DNA of 64,000 nucleotides from positions 310,001 through 374,000 of the forward strand of contig NZ_JOIZ01000006.1 of the NCBI RefSeq assembly GCF_000721605.1. The letters are read 5' to 3'. The DNA comes from Streptomyces sp. NRRL S-37 (GTDB taxonomy: Bacteria; Actinomycetota; Actinomycetes; Streptomycetales; Streptomycetaceae). Each line of letters starts with the position of its first letter. Positions within the stretch are counted from its first letter, which is position 1. Position numbers and translations under genes: made by a program. This document shows positions 16,050 to 27,506 of this stretch, piece by piece. A model generated the notes under the pieces. It saw only the letters and a list, made by a program, of their open reading frames with translations. It was not told the origin of the DNA and searched no databases.

Positions 16050-16076
16050 GCGTGGCTGCCTAGTGGGCAGCCACGC
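16050..16076 (-). terminator. Terminator for the small conserved gene at 16082
   Basis: GCGTGGCTGCC (16050-16060) and GGCAGCCACGC (16066-16076) form a perfect 11-bp stem immediately after the stop codon, read on the minus strand. Confidence 0.85.
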
Positions 16077-16081
16077 GGGTC

Positions 16082-16261
16082 CTACTCCTCGTCCTCGTCG
16101 TCCAGGCGGGCCAGCCAGGTGGCCAGGCGTTCCACCGGGACCTCGAAGTCGGGGTTGAGGTCGACGAAGGTGCGGAGCTGCTCGGCCAGCCACTCGAAGG
16201 TGACCTCCTCCTCCCCGCGCCGCTTCTCCAGTTCCTCGATGCCACGGTCCGTGAAGTACAT
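16082..16261 (-). CDS. Small conserved acidic protein (DUF6104-like)
   Basis: Protein of 59 residues: MYFTDRGIEELEKRRG, then VTFEWLAEQLRTFVDLNPDFEVPVERL, and an acidic C-terminus DDEDEE. I recognise it as a short family conserved across Streptomyces (DUF6104, from memory); no function is known. Minus-strand TATCCT lies 7 nt before the ATG and there is no ribosome binding site. Confidence 0.8.
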   Translation of the reverse strand: MYFTDRGIEELEKRRGEEEVTFEWLAEQLRTFVDLNPDFEVPVERLATWLARLDDEDEE

Positions 16262-16268
16262 GGAGACA

Positions 16269-16274
16269 AGGATA
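16269..16274 (-). promoter_or_regulatory. -10 element TATCCT, leaderless geometry
   Basis: On the minus strand, TATCCT is followed by 7 nt and the ATG at 16261. Confidence 0.45.
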
Positions 16275-16289
16275 GGTGCGGGAAAACGG

Positions 16290-16326
16290 GCGGGCCGCAC
16301 CCCCCTGTGAGGGGGGTGCGGCCCGC
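16290..16326 (-). terminator. Terminator after kgd, 16-bp perfect stem
   Basis: GCGGGCCGCACCCCCC pairs with GGGGGGTGCGGCCCGC around TGTGA, just beyond the kgd stop codon. Confidence 0.92.
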
Positions 16327-16342
16327 GCGTACGGCCGGAGGA

Positions 16343-19300
16343 CTACGCCTCGAAGACCTCGCGCACCAGCTGCTCCTGCTCGGCCTGGTGGCGCTTGGCG
16401 GAGCCGACCGCCGGGGACGAGCCGTGCGGCCGCGAGATGCGGCGCAGTCGCTCGGCGTGCGGGAGGTCGGCGCCGACCGCCAGGTCGAGGTGGTCGATCA
16501 GGTTGAGCGCGATGAACGGCCAGGCACCCTGGTTCGCCGGCTCCTCCTGGGCCCACAGGTACTTCTCGGCGTTCGGGTACTTCTTGATCTCCGCCTGGAG
16601 CTCCGCACCCGGCAGCGGGTACAGGCGCTCGATGCGGATGATCGCCGTGTCCGTGGCGCCGCGCTTCTGCCGCTCGGCCTCCAGGTCGTAGTAGACCTTG
16701 CCGGCGGTGAAGACGACCTTCTTGACCGCGGCCGGGTCGACCGAGGCGTCGCCGATGACCGGGCGGAACTGGCCCGTGGTGAACTCCTCCGCCTTCGAGG
16801 CCGCGGCCTTCAGGCGCAGCATCGACTTCGGGGTGAAGACGACCAGCGGCTTGTGGTGCGGGTTGTGCACCTGCCACCGCAGGAGGTGGAAGTAGTTCGA
16901 CGGCGAGGTCGGCATCGCGACCGTCATGTTGTTCTGGGCGCACAGCTGCAGGAACCGCTCCGGGCGGGCCGAGGAGTGGTCCGGGCCCTGGCCCTCGTAG
17001 CCGTGCGGGAGGAGCAGGACCACACCGGAGGTCTGGTTCCACTTCTGCTCGGCCGACGAGATGAACTCGTCCACGACCGTCTGCGCGCCGTTGACGAAGT
17101 CGCCGAACTGCGCCTCCCACAGCACGAGCGCGTCGGGGCGGGCCAGCGAGTAGCCGTACTCGAAGCCCATCGCCGCGTACTCGGACAGCAGGGAGTTGTA
17201 GACGTTCAGCCGCGCCTGGTCCTCGGAGAGGTACTGCAGCGGCGTGTACTCCTCGCCCGTGCTGCGGTCGATGATGACCGCGTGGCGCTGACCGAAGGTG
17301 CCGCGCTGGGAGTCCTGGCCGGCGAGCCGCACCGGGACGCCCTCGAGGAGCAGCGAGCCGAAGGCGAGGGTCTCGCCCATGCCCCAGTCGATGGTGCCGT
17401 CCTCGACCATCGTCGCCCGGCGCTGCAGCTGCGGCAGCAGACGCGGGTGGACGGTGATGTGGTCGGGGATGTTCACCTGGGACTCGGCGATCCGCTTGAC
17501 GACCTCCGTGGTCACCGCGGTGTTCACGGCGACCGGGAACTCCGCCTGCGGCTCCGAGGACTCGACCGAGGCCGGCTGCGAGGTGGCCTCGCGGACCTCC
17601 GTGAAGACCTTCTCCAGCTGGCCCTGGTAGTCCTGCAGCGCCTGCTCGGCCTCTTCCAGGGTGATGTCGCCGCGACCGATCAGGGACTCGGTGTACAGCT
17701 TGCGCACCGAGCGCTTCTTGTCGATCAGGTCGTACATCAGCGGCTGGGTGAAGGCCGGGTTGTCCGACTCGTTGTGACCGCGGCGGCGGTAGCAGATGAG
17801 GTCGATCACCACGTCCTTGTTGAACGCCTGGCGGAACTCGAAGGCGAGCCGCGCGACGCGGACCACGGCCTCCGGGTCGTCGCCGTTCACGTGGAAGATC
17901 GGAGCCTCGATCATGCGGGCCACGTCGGTGGCGTACATCGACGAGCGCGACGACTCCGGGGCGGCGGTGAAGCCGACCTGGTTGTTGATGACGACGTGGA
18001 CCGTGCCGCCGGTGCGGTAGCCGCGCAGCTGCGACATGTTCAGGGTCTCGGCCACCACGCCCTGGCCCGCGAAGGCCGCGTCGCCGTGGATCGCCACCGG
18101 CAGGACGGTGAAGTCCGTGCCGCCCTTGCCGATGATGTCCTGCTTGGCGCGGGAGACGCCCTCCAGGACCGGGTCGACGGCCTCCAGGTGCGAGGGGTTG
18201 GCGACCAGGGAGACCTTGATCTGCTCGCCGTCCAGGCCGGTGAAGGTGCCCTCGGCGCCCAGGTGGTACTTCACGTCGCCGGAGCCGTGCATCGACTTCG
18301 GGTCGAGGTTGCCCTCGAACTCGCGGAAGATCTGCGCGTACGACTTGCCGACGATGTTCGCCAGCACGTTCAGCCGGCCGCGGTGGGCCATGCCGATGAC
18401 GACCTCGTCCAGGCGGGACTCGGCGGCGGAGTCGATGACCGCGTCGAGCAGCGGGATGACGGACTCGCCGCCCTCCAGGGAGAAGCGCTTCTGGCCGACG
18501 TACTTCGTCTGCAGGAAGGTCTCGAAGGCCTCCGCGGCGTTCAGCCGGCGCAGGATGCGCAGCTGCTCCTCGCGCTCCGGCTTGGTGTGCGAGCGCTCGA
18601 TGCGGTCCTGGATCCACTTGCGCTGCTTGGGGTCCTGGATGTGCATGAACTCGACGCCGGTGGTGCGGCAGTACGAGTCGCGCAGCACGCCGAGGATGTC
18701 GCGCAGCTTCATCAGGGACTTGCCGGCGAAGCCGCCGACGGCGAACTCGCGCTCCAGGTCCCACAGGGTGAGGCCGTGCTCGACGATGTCCAGGTCGGGG
18801 TGCTTGCGCTGGCGGTACTCCAGCGGGTCGGTGTCGGCCATGACGTGGCCGCGGACCCGGTAGGAGTGGATCAGCTCGAAGACGCGGGCGGCCTTGGTGA
18901 CGTCGTCGTCGTGGGAGGCGTCGATGTCCTTGAGCCAGCGGACCGGCTCGTAGGGGATGCGCAGCGCCTCGAAGATCTCGTCGTAGAAGCCGTTCTCGCC
19001 GAGCAGGAGGTTGGCGACCGCGCGCAGGAACTCGCCGGAGGCGGCGCCCTGGATCACCCGGTGGTCGTAGGTCGACGTGAGCGTCATGACCTTGGAGATG
19101 CCGAGCTTGTTCAGGGTGTCCTGGGAGGTGCCCTGGAACTCCGCCGGGTAGTCCATGGAGCCGACGCCCATGATCACCGACTGGCCGGGCATCAGGCGCG
19201 GCACGGAGTGGACGGTGCCGAGGCCGCCGGGGTTGGTCAGGGAGACCGTGACGCCGGTGAAGTCGTCCATCGTCAGCTTGTTGTCGCGGGCGCGACGGAC

Positions 19301-20140
19301 GATGTCCTCGTAGGCCTGCCAGAACTCGAAGAAGTTCAGCGTCTCGGCCTTCTTGATGGCCGCGACGACCAGCTGGCGGTCGCCGTTGGGCTTCACCAGG
19401 TCGATGGCCAGACCGAGGTTGACGTGCTCCGGCTTCACCAGGGTCGGCTTGCCGTCCACCCGCGCGAACGAGTGGTTCATCGCCGGCATGGCCTTGATGG
19501 CCTGCACCATCGCGTAGCCGATGAGGTGCGTGAAGGAGATCTTCCCGCCCCGGGCCCGCTTGAGGTGGTTGTTGATGACGATGCGGTTGTCGAACAGCAG
19601 CTTCACCGGGACCGCGCGCACGGACGTGGCCGTGGGCAGCTCCAGGGAGGCGTCCATGTTCTTCGCCACGGCGGCGGACGGGCCACGCAGGACGACCTGC
19701 TCGGGACCGGTCTTCGCCTCGCCGGCGGGCTCCGCCTTCGGCTTCGCGGCGGCGGGCGCGGCGGCCTTCGCCGGAGCGGGAGCCTGGGCCGGGGCGGCGG
19801 GCGCCTTGGCGGCCGGCTGGGCGGCGGGCGCGGCGGCGGGCCGCGCGGCCGGCTGAGCGGGCGCGGCGGGCTGGGCCGGAGCGGCCGGCCGGGCCGGGGT
19901 GGTGGTTACCGCGGCCCCCGCGGCCGCGGTACCCGCCGGAGCCGAGGACGCAGGCGCGCCCGGCTTGTAGTCGGCGAAGAAGTCCCACCAGGCTCGGTCC
20001 ACCGAGTTCGGGTCCTGGAGGTACTGCTGGTAGATCTCGTCGACGAGCCATTCGTTGGCACCGAAGGCCGCAGCGGGGTTCTTGCCCGCTTGGTCGGTGT
20101 CGGTCGAGATGCTCGAGTTACTGGGGGACTGTGGCGACAC
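16343..20140 (-). CDS. kgd: Multifunctional 2-oxoglutarate dehydrogenase E1 / decarboxylase (Kgd)
   Basis: TCA-cycle enzyme of 1265 residues, the fused E2o-E1o form typical of actinobacteria. The N-terminus has the E1 helix [20 protein letters not shown] (about 31-50), then an Ala/Pro linker (about 55-125) replacing a lipoyl domain. The succinyltransferase-like E2 domain has the catalytic His in [10 protein letters not shown], and the thiamine-diphosphate E1 domain has [20 protein letters not shown]. It works with lipoyl E2 and E3 subunits encoded elsewhere. GTG start at 20140 with AGAGGG upstream. A promoter is visible, and a strong terminator follows. Confidence 0.97.
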   Translation of the reverse strand: MSPQSPSNSSISTDTDQAGKNPAAAFGANEWLVDEIYQQYLQDPNSVDRAWWDFFADYKPGAPASSAPAGTAAAGAAVTTTPARPAAPAQPAAPAQPAARPAAAPAAQPAAKAPAAPAQAPAPAKAAAPAAAKPKAEPAGEAKTGPEQVVLRGPSAAVAKNMDASLELPTATSVRAVPVKLLFDNRIVINNHLKRARGGKISFTHLIGYAMVQAIKAMPAMNHSFARVDGKPTLVKPEHVNLGLAIDLVKPNGDRQLVVAAIKKAETLNFFEFWQAYEDIVRRARDNKLTMDDFTGVTVSLTNPGGLGTVHSVPRLMPGQSVIMGVGSMDYPAEFQGTSQDTLNKLGISKVMTLTSTYDHRVIQGAASGEFLRAVANLLLGENGFYDEIFEALRIPYEPVRWLKDIDASHDDDVTKAARVFELIHSYRVRGHVMADTDPLEYRQRKHPDLDIVEHGLTLWDLEREFAVGGFAGKSLMKLRDILGVLRDSYCRTTGVEFMHIQDPKQRKWIQDRIERSHTKPEREEQLRILRRLNAAEAFETFLQTKYVGQKRFSLEGGESVIPLLDAVIDSAAESRLDEVVIGMAHRGRLNVLANIVGKSYAQIFREFEGNLDPKSMHGSGDVKYHLGAEGTFTGLDGEQIKVSLVANPSHLEAVDPVLEGVSRAKQDIIGKGGTDFTVLPVAIHGDAAFAGQGVVAETLNMSQLRGYRTGGTVHVVINNQVGFTAAPESSRSSMYATDVARMIEAPIFHVNGDDPEAVVRVARLAFEFRQAFNKDVVIDLICYRRRGHNESDNPAFTQPLMYDLIDKKRSVRKLYTESLIGRGDITLEEAEQALQDYQGQLEKVFTEVREATSQPASVESSEPQAEFPVAVNTAVTTEVVKRIAESQVNIPDHITVHPRLLPQLQRRATMVEDGTIDWGMGETLAFGSLLLEGVPVRLAGQDSQRGTFGQRHAVIIDRSTGEEYTPLQYLSEDQARLNVYNSLLSEYAAMGFEYGYSLARPDALVLWEAQFGDFVNGAQTVVDEFISSAEQKWNQTSGVVLLLPHGYEGQGPDHSSARPERFLQLCAQNNMTVAMPTSPSNYFHLLRWQVHNPHHKPLVVFTPKSMLRLKAAASKAEEFTTGQFRPVIGDASVDPAAVKKVVFTAGKVYYDLEAERQKRGATDTAIIRIERLYPLPGAELQAEIKKYPNAEKYLWAQEEPANQGAWPFIALNLIDHLDLAVGADLPHAERLRRISRPHGSSPAVGSAKRHQAEQEQLVREVFEA

Positions 20141-20190
20141 GGCGTCAACCGCCCTCTTCCGCTTCGCAAGATGATGGACAGCGGAAATAA

Positions 20191-20220
20191 AGGCTACGCC
20201 CCCGAGGGCGAGAAGGTCAG
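20191..20220 (-). promoter_or_regulatory. Promoter of kgd
   Basis: Minus strand: CTGACC (20215-20220) and TAGCCT (20191-20196) separated by 18 bp. The predicted transcription start near 20184 gives a 5' UTR of about 45 nt. Confidence 0.5.
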
Positions 20221-20431
20221 GCCGGGCCCGTCCATCGTCGTGTAAGTCACATCGCGGCGGGTGTTTCGGTGCGGGAAATGGCGGGAAACAACCCTGGTTC
20301 CGCGTCTCCGGGCCGCTTCAGGGATCGCTCGGACGGGCCCCGGCGCGCAGCTCGCGCGGGCCTTTGCCTGATCACACGTGTCCGTCAGGGCGAACACCGG
20401 CGGATCGTGCGGCTCCGCTTCGAACCTTACG

Positions 20432-21544
20432 TCAACCCGGTACGGAGGACGCTCCCGGAAGAGTGATGAGCATGCGGCAGCCCCGCTCGGATTCGGCCAC
20501 TCCGATCCGGCCGCCGTGCAGATCGACGGCCCAGCGGGCGATCGCCAGGCCGAGACCGGTGCCTCCGTCGCTGCCCGGACCGTGCGGCCGGTTGACGTTG
20601 CCCCGGTTGAACCGCTCGAAGACGCGGTGCCACTCGGCCCGCGGAATGCCGGGCCCCTCGTCCAGCACCTCCAGCTCCAGCGACCCCGGCTGCTCCCCGG
20701 GCCGCGCCCGGACCGTCACCCGGCCGTGCGGGGGGCTGTGCTTGACCGCGTTGTCGATGAGGTTGGCGACGACCTGGTGGATGCGCTCGGGGTCGGCGTA
20801 CGCGACGAGCTCCAGCGGCGACACGTCGAGGTGCAGATGGACGTCCGTACGGGTGTGGCTGCCCGATCCGGAGGCCATGCCCGCGCGGGCCGTGGAGATC
20901 ATGTTGGCCTCCTTCAGCACTCCGGACAGGTACGGCCACACCTCGAACCGCCGCTTCTTCAGCGGCACCACGCCGTTGTCCAGGCGGGACAGGTCGAGGA
21001 GCGTCTCCACGAGGCGGCCCAGCCGCTCGGTCTGCTTCAGGGCCGTGCGCATCGTCTCGGGGTCGGCCCGGGTGATGCCGTCGACGATGTTCTCCAGCAC
21101 CGCGCGCAGGCCCGCGATGGGGGTGCGCAGTTCGTGCGAGACGTTGGCGACCAGCTCCTTGCGCTGGCGGTCCTGGGCCTCCAGCTCGTCGGCCATGACG
21201 TTGATCGTCCGGGCCAGGTCGCCGAGCTCGTCCCAGCGGTTCTCGCGCACCCGGCGGGTGTAGTCGCCGTGCGAGATGGAACGGGCCACGGCGTTCATGT
21301 CGTCCAGCGGCGCGGTGAGCGAGTGCGCCACGAACTGCGTGATGAGCAGCGTCGCGATCATCGAGAAGATCGTGATGAAGCGCAGCTCCGTCTTGGTGTG
21401 CACGGCGATCACCGAAAGGCCCGTGGTGATCAGGACCGAGACGACGACCAGCGCACCCAGCTTGGTCTTGATCGAGAACGGGCGTACACCGCCCCAGGGC
21501 TGCCGCGCCCCGGGGCCTCTGCGTCCGGCCGGACCGCCGTTCAT
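20432..21544 (-). CDS. Two-component sensor histidine kinase
   Basis: Membrane kinase of 370 residues. Hydrophobic segments are at about 29-47 and 56-72; their closeness means almost no extracellular loop, so sensing is probably intramembrane or cytoplasmic. A HAMP region follows (LTAPLDDMNAVARSI...). The H-box is VANVSHELRTPIAGL (phosphorylated His), the N-box is VVANLIDNAVKHS, and the G-boxes are DEGPGIP and GGTGLGLAI. ATG 21544 overlaps the response-regulator stop by 4 nt. It is encoded downstream of its partner, on the same transcript. Confidence 0.96.
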   Translation of the reverse strand: MNGGPAGRRGPGARQPWGGVRPFSIKTKLGALVVVSVLITTGLSVIAVHTKTELRFITIFSMIATLLITQFVAHSLTAPLDDMNAVARSISHGDYTRRVRENRWDELGDLARTINVMADELEAQDRQRKELVANVSHELRTPIAGLRAVLENIVDGITRADPETMRTALKQTERLGRLVETLLDLSRLDNGVVPLKKRRFEVWPYLSGVLKEANMISTARAGMASGSGSHTRTDVHLHLDVSPLELVAYADPERIHQVVANLIDNAVKHSPPHGRVTVRARPGEQPGSLELEVLDEGPGIPRAEWHRVFERFNRGNVNRPHGPGSDGGTGLGLAIARWAVDLHGGRIGVAESERGCRMLITLPGASSVPG

Positions 21545-22281
21545 GGCGTCGGTGTCTCCAGGGCGTAACCCACGCCGTGCACGGTGCGGATGCGCTCGGC
21601 GCCGATCTTCCGGCGCAGCGCCTTGATGTGGCTGTCGACCGTGCGGGTGCCGGAGGCGTCCGCCCAGTCCCACACCTCGGCCAGCAGCTGCTCACGGGAG
21701 AGCACCGCGCGGGGGGTGTTCGCCAGGCACACCAGGAGGTCGAACTCGGTGGGCGTCAGATGGACGTCCTCGCTGCGCACCCGCACCCTGCGCTGCGCGT
21801 GGTCGATCTCCAGCTCGCCCAGGCGCAGGATGCCGCTGCGCGGGGTCGTCGCCGCGAGGGCGGCCCGCTCCATGCGGCGCAGCAGGACGTGCACGCGGGC
21901 CGCCAGCTCCCGCATGGAGAAGGGCTTCGTCATGTAGTCGTCGGCGCCGACGCCCAGCCCGACCAGCATGTCGGTCTCGTCGTCCCGCGCGGTGAGCATC
22001 AGCACCGGCACCGGCCGCTGGGCCTGCACGCGCCGGCAGACCTCCAGGCCGTCGAAGCCGGGCAGCATGATGTCGAGGATCAGCAGGTCGGGCTGCCAGG
22101 CCTCCGCCGTGTCCACCGCGGACGGGCCGTCGCCCGCCGTTTGCACCAGGAATCCCTCGGCGCGCAGGCGCGTCGCGATGGCGTCCACGATCGTCGCGTC
22201 GTCCTCGACCACCAGGACCCGGCGCTGGGCGCCGGGGGTGGCCGTGGCCGTGCCGTTGTGGGAGGTCTGTGTCTGCTCCAT
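21541..22281 (-). CDS. OmpR/PhoB family response regulator
   Basis: Protein of 246 residues with a receiver domain (VLVVEDD..., phospho-Asp in LLILDIMLPG, Lys in YMTKPF) and a C-terminal winged helix (LTPTEFDLLVCLANTPRAVLSREQLL, ending TVHGVGYAL). AGGGG lies 8-9 nt upstream of the ATG. The partner kinase follows with an ATGA overlap. The signal is not identifiable; the pair sits between kgd and lon as a conserved chromosomal unit. Confidence 0.96.
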   Translation of the reverse strand: MEQTQTSHNGTATATPGAQRRVLVVEDDATIVDAIATRLRAEGFLVQTAGDGPSAVDTAEAWQPDLLILDIMLPGFDGLEVCRRVQAQRPVPVLMLTARDDETDMLVGLGVGADDYMTKPFSMRELAARVHVLLRRMERAALAATTPRSGILRLGELEIDHAQRRVRVRSEDVHLTPTEFDLLVCLANTPRAVLSREQLLAEVWDWADASGTRTVDSHIKALRRKIGAERIRTVHGVGYALETPTP

Positions 22282-22405
22282 CGCCCGCCCCTGAGGTGTG
22301 CTTTTTCCGGAATCCGTGGGGTGATCCGTCGTCTGCGCATCACTGCTATTGACGCTTGAATGACCGCGTCAGGGCAGCAGCGTACGGGGATTCACCGCGG
22401 CTTTG

Positions 22406-23095
22406 CTATCCAGGGCGGACGCCGAGGTGCACGACGTCCGGAACGCCCCGGGCAACGGGGATCTCTTCGGTACGCACCTGCCGGAATCCGGCATTCCGCA
22501 AGGTTCCCTCGAATTCCGGGGACGGCTTCGCCGACCACACGGCGAGTACCCCGCCCGGCCTCAACACCCTTGCGCATGCGGCCAGTCCGGCCGCCGAATA
22601 GAGCCCGTCGTTGTCCTCGGTGACGGTCCAGTCGGGCCCGTTGTCGATGTCGAGGCAGAGCGCGTCGAACGTGTCCGATGTCTCATCGAGGTAACGGACG
22701 AGGTCCGCCTCGACGATCTCCGTGCGCGGATCGGCGAGGGCCCGCGCGGAGAGCCCGGACAGCGGTCCCGCGCGGTGCCACTCGATGATCGCCGGCTCGC
22801 GCTCCACCACGGCGATCCGTCCCCACCGGGGCTGCCCGGCGGCGTGTGCGAGCGAGAAGCCCACCCCGAGGCCGCCGATCAGGACGTGCGGCTCCGTCGC
22901 GCGCGCGTCGAGGGCGGCCAGGGCGGCGTCGACGAGCCGCCGCTCCGAACGGCCGTCGGAGGTGTCCATCAGGAAGCAGCCGTTGGCGATGATCTGCAGC
23001 AGGTCACCGTGCCTGCGCAGCACGACCTCGCCGTACGGGCCCTCGCGGCGGTCCAGGACTTCGGGGGCATCGGGAATGTCGTACGGGGTGGACAT
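22406..23095 (-). CDS. Spermidine synthase-like (polyamine aminopropyltransferase fold) protein
   Basis: Protein of 229 residues with a spermidine-synthase/methyltransferase Rossmann core: VLIGGLGVGFSLAH (ligand-binding loop), RIAVVEREPAIIEWHR (acidic residue ending strand 2), and FDALCLDIDNGPDW. The spermidine synthase catalytic Asp region is replaced by DIDNGP, so true aminopropyl transfer is doubtful. Such proteins are usually annotated as spermidine synthase-like in actinomycetes. It is divergent from lon, separated by 150 bp. Confidence 0.82.
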   Translation of the reverse strand: MSTPYDIPDAPEVLDRREGPYGEVVLRRHGDLLQIIANGCFLMDTSDGRSERRLVDAALAALDARATEPHVLIGGLGVGFSLAHAAGQPRWGRIAVVEREPAIIEWHRAGPLSGLSARALADPRTEIVEADLVRYLDETSDTFDALCLDIDNGPDWTVTEDNDGLYSAAGLAACARVLRPGGVLAVWSAKPSPEFEGTLRNAGFRQVRTEEIPVARGVPDVVHLGVRPG

Positions 23096-23203
23096 GCGTT
23101 CATCCTGGCAGCTTCGTTTTCCCGGCGTTCATGGCTTGGGCACTCGCGGACGATGATCGCTCAGAGCGAACAGCCCTCTGGGAACATTCGGCGGCTCACA
23201 TGC

Positions 23204-23224
23204 ATTGAGTCGGCATAGCTCAAC
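23204..23224. promoter_or_regulatory. HAIR box (HspR operator) upstream of lon
   Basis: ATTGAGT-CGGCATA-GCTCAAC matches the HAIR consensus CTTGAGT-N7-ACTCAAG at 11 of 14 arm positions with the exact 7-bp spacer, centred 32 nt before the lon ATG. HspR control of lon is known in Streptomyces. Confidence 0.88.
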
Positions 23225-23245
23225 TTGACTGCCGAAGGGGAGATC

Positions 23246-25660
<2,415 letters not shown>

Positions 25661-25680
25661 CGGACGCGGCCGGATGAGGG

Positions 25681-25714
25681 AAGGCCCGGGTCCCGTGAGG
25701 GAGGCCCGGGCCTT
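25681..25714 (+). terminator. Terminator after lon
   Basis: AAGGCCCGGG (25681-25690) and CCCGGGCCTT (25705-25714) form a perfect 10-bp stem with a 14-nt loop, about 20 nt after the lon stop. Confidence 0.85.
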
Positions 25715-25806
25715 CGCCACGCCCGGCCGCCGCCGGCACATCCATGAACCGCTCCCCTCGGCGTCCCGCCGCCGGCTTCCGTGCCGCCCGGCGGGGACCG
25801 GCCGGG

Positions 25807-26634
25807 TCAGCCCAGCGCGAAGGTCCGCACCCGGTCCAGGGTGCCGTTGAAGAGGTCGTGGTCCCCGACGGTCGGGCCGGTCGAGGTGTACTGCCACATC
25901 GTGTACGTGCTCCAGCCCGCGGGCAGCTCGCCCACGGTGGAGGCGTACCGGGCGATCCACAGCGGGGTGGTGGCGCCGAAGCCGGCGTAGTCGCCGGTGC
26001 ACTGCTTCCACCAGCTGGTCGCCGTGTAGAGGACGGCGTTCCGGCCGGTGCGGTACCGGTACTGGTCCAGGAAGTCGCGGATCCAGCTCACCATCGCGCT
26101 CTGCGACTTGCCGTAGCAGGCGTCGCCGTACGGGTTCCACTCGATGTCGAGCACGCCCGGCAGGGTCCGCCCGTCCGCCGACCAGTCGCCGCCGCGGTCG
26201 ACGAAGTAGTCGGCCTGGGCGGCGCCGCTCGCCGTGTCGGGCGTGCCGAAGTGGTAGGCGCCGCGGACCATGCCGACGTCGTAGGAGCCGCCGTACTGCT
26301 GCGCGTGGTACGGGTTGGTGTAGTACGTCCCCTCCGTGGCCTTGGCGTAGGCCCAGCGGACCCCGCTGTTCCACAGGGTCGTCCAGGCGACGTCGCCCTG
26401 GTGGCTGGAGACGTCCACCCCCTCCGTCCGGGTGGAACGGCCGGTGGGCAGGCCGCCGCCGCCGTCGTCGTGGGCGGCGACGCCCATGCCCATGCGGGCG
26501 GAGCCGCGCGGAGGCACGGTGGGGGCGGATCCGGCCGCGGCGGCCGGGTGGGGGAGGGAGACCACCGCGAGCAGGACCGCGCCGGCGGTCGCGAGCGCGC
26601 GTATGCGGTGGAGGCCGGATCTGTGTACGGGCAT
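25807..26634 (-). CDS. Secreted GH25 lysozyme (1,4-beta-N-acetylmuramidase)
   Basis: Secreted wall hydrolase of 275 residues. A signal peptide ends near LPHPAAAAG, followed by a short linker. The GH25 core runs from GVDVSSHQGDVAW (first catalytic-face Asp) through YAKATEG, GAYHFG and the DIEW motif (catalytic Asp/Glu) to WQYTSTG. It cleaves MurNAc-GlcNAc bonds of peptidoglycan. ATG 26634 has CGGAG 7 nt upstream and produces a canonical signal peptide; longer in-frame starts do not. It is divergent from a MarR regulator that may control it. Confidence 0.94.
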   Translation of the reverse strand: MPVHRSGLHRIRALATAGAVLLAVVSLPHPAAAAGSAPTVPPRGSARMGMGVAAHDDGGGGLPTGRSTRTEGVDVSSHQGDVAWTTLWNSGVRWAYAKATEGTYYTNPYHAQQYGGSYDVGMVRGAYHFGTPDTASGAAQADYFVDRGGDWSADGRTLPGVLDIEWNPYGDACYGKSQSAMVSWIRDFLDQYRYRTGRNAVLYTATSWWKQCTGDYAGFGATTPLWIARYASTVGELPAGWSTYTMWQYTSTGPTVGDHDLFNGTLDRVRTFALG

Positions 26635-26674
26635 GACGCATCTCCGAAAGGTCGGTGTGGGGCGGACCCGGAAT

Positions 26675-26812
26675 GTGGACCACGTCCTGTGTGGTGGGCA
26701 TGCCGCGCGATCGCCCGGTGAGGAAACCGCGCACGTGGACCACGACGGGCACGGGGCGTCCTCCCCGCTGTCCGAACGAGGCGGGAGGCGGCCCCGGCCG
26801 TCATTGGTCCAC
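26675..26812. promoter_or_regulatory. Repeated GTGGACCAC elements between lysozyme and MarR genes
   Basis: GTGGACCACG occurs at 26675-26684 and again exactly 60 bp on at 26735-26744; GGTCCAC in the opposite orientation is at 26806-26812. GTGG-A-CCAC is itself an inverted repeat, so these are candidate sites for the MarR protein. Confidence 0.45.
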
Positions 26813-26896
26813 GCCTGCGAAATACTGGTGGAGCCGCGGCGACGTCGCCACTTGGCGGGAAACTCGTCGGACCGGAAAACCGAAGCAGGGGCAGAC

Positions 26897-27391
26897 GTGC
26901 ACGAACAAGGACACCGCGGCGAAGAGCGCGCCGCCTCCCCGGAGCCCGCACCGGGTGTGGACCAGCCGGGATTCCTGGCGCTGGAACGCGAGTTGACCGT
27001 GCTGCTGCGACGCGCCCGGGCCAGCCAGGGGGAGATGGCCCGCGCGGTCCATCCCGACCTGGAGCCGTCCGCGTACGGGCTGCTGGTCCGTCTGGATGAG
27101 TGCGGCCGGCAGCGGGCCACCGAGCTCGCCGCCTACATCGGCGTCGGCAAGGCGACGATGTCGCGTCAGCTGCGCGCGCTGGAACAGCTCGGCCTCGTCG
27201 CCCGCGAGCCGGACCCCGCCGACGGCCGCGCCTGGCTGATCGCCCTCACACGGGAGGGCCACGAACGGGTCCGCAGGGTCCGCGAGGCCCGCCGCGCACG
27301 CTACGCCGGCCGGCTCGCCGACTGGGACCCCGCCGAGGTCACGGAACTCGCCCGGCTGCTGAACCAGCTCAACCGGGGCATGGAGAAGTGA
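26897..27391 (+). CDS. MarR family transcriptional regulator
   Basis: Winged-helix regulator of 164 residues. The N-terminal ~20 residues are disordered (EERAASPEPAPG). Then come the dimerisation helix FLALERELTVLLRRARASQ, the recognition helix region RATELAAYIGVGKATMSRQLRALEQLGLV, and the wing REPDPADGRAWLIALT. The start is GTG 26897, with AGGGG about 8 nt upstream. It is divergent from the GH25 lysozyme; the shared intergenic region holds repeated GTGGACCAC elements. Confidence 0.9.
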   Translation: MHEQGHRGEERAASPEPAPGVDQPGFLALERELTVLLRRARASQGEMARAVHPDLEPSAYGLLVRLDECGRQRATELAAYIGVGKATMSRQLRALEQLGLVAREPDPADGRAWLIALTREGHERVRRVREARRARYAGRLADWDPAEVTELARLLNQLNRGMEK

Positions 27392-27410
27392 CCCCGTACG
27401 GGCTGCCGCC

Positions 27411-27506
27411 GACGGGGTGACAGTTCGGCGTACGCCACCCCCGACGGGGCGACAGCTCGGCGCGCCCCACCGCTAACGGGGTGACAGCTCGGCGTACACC
27501 ACCGTC
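27411..27506. repeat. Three tandem 32-bp units at the 3' end of the PP2C-like gene
   Basis: Units start at 27411, 27443 and 27475. All contain ACGGGG-GACAG-TCGGCG with few differences. The third unit encodes the C-terminus and stop region of the PP2C-like protein; the other two are copies beyond the stop. 32 is not a multiple of three, so the extra copies cannot extend the protein in frame. Confidence 0.85.

Noticed and set aside
15797..16063. 88-residue plus-strand frame in the spacer upstream of the padR operon
   Set aside because: Trp/Gly/Cys-rich artefact across a palindromic intergenic repeat.
14775..20051. 1758-residue reverse-strand open frame
   Set aside because: It is in frame with the DUF4097 gene only at its 3' end; the rest is a shadow of kgd, rich in Arg/Gly/Ala/Pro with no domain.
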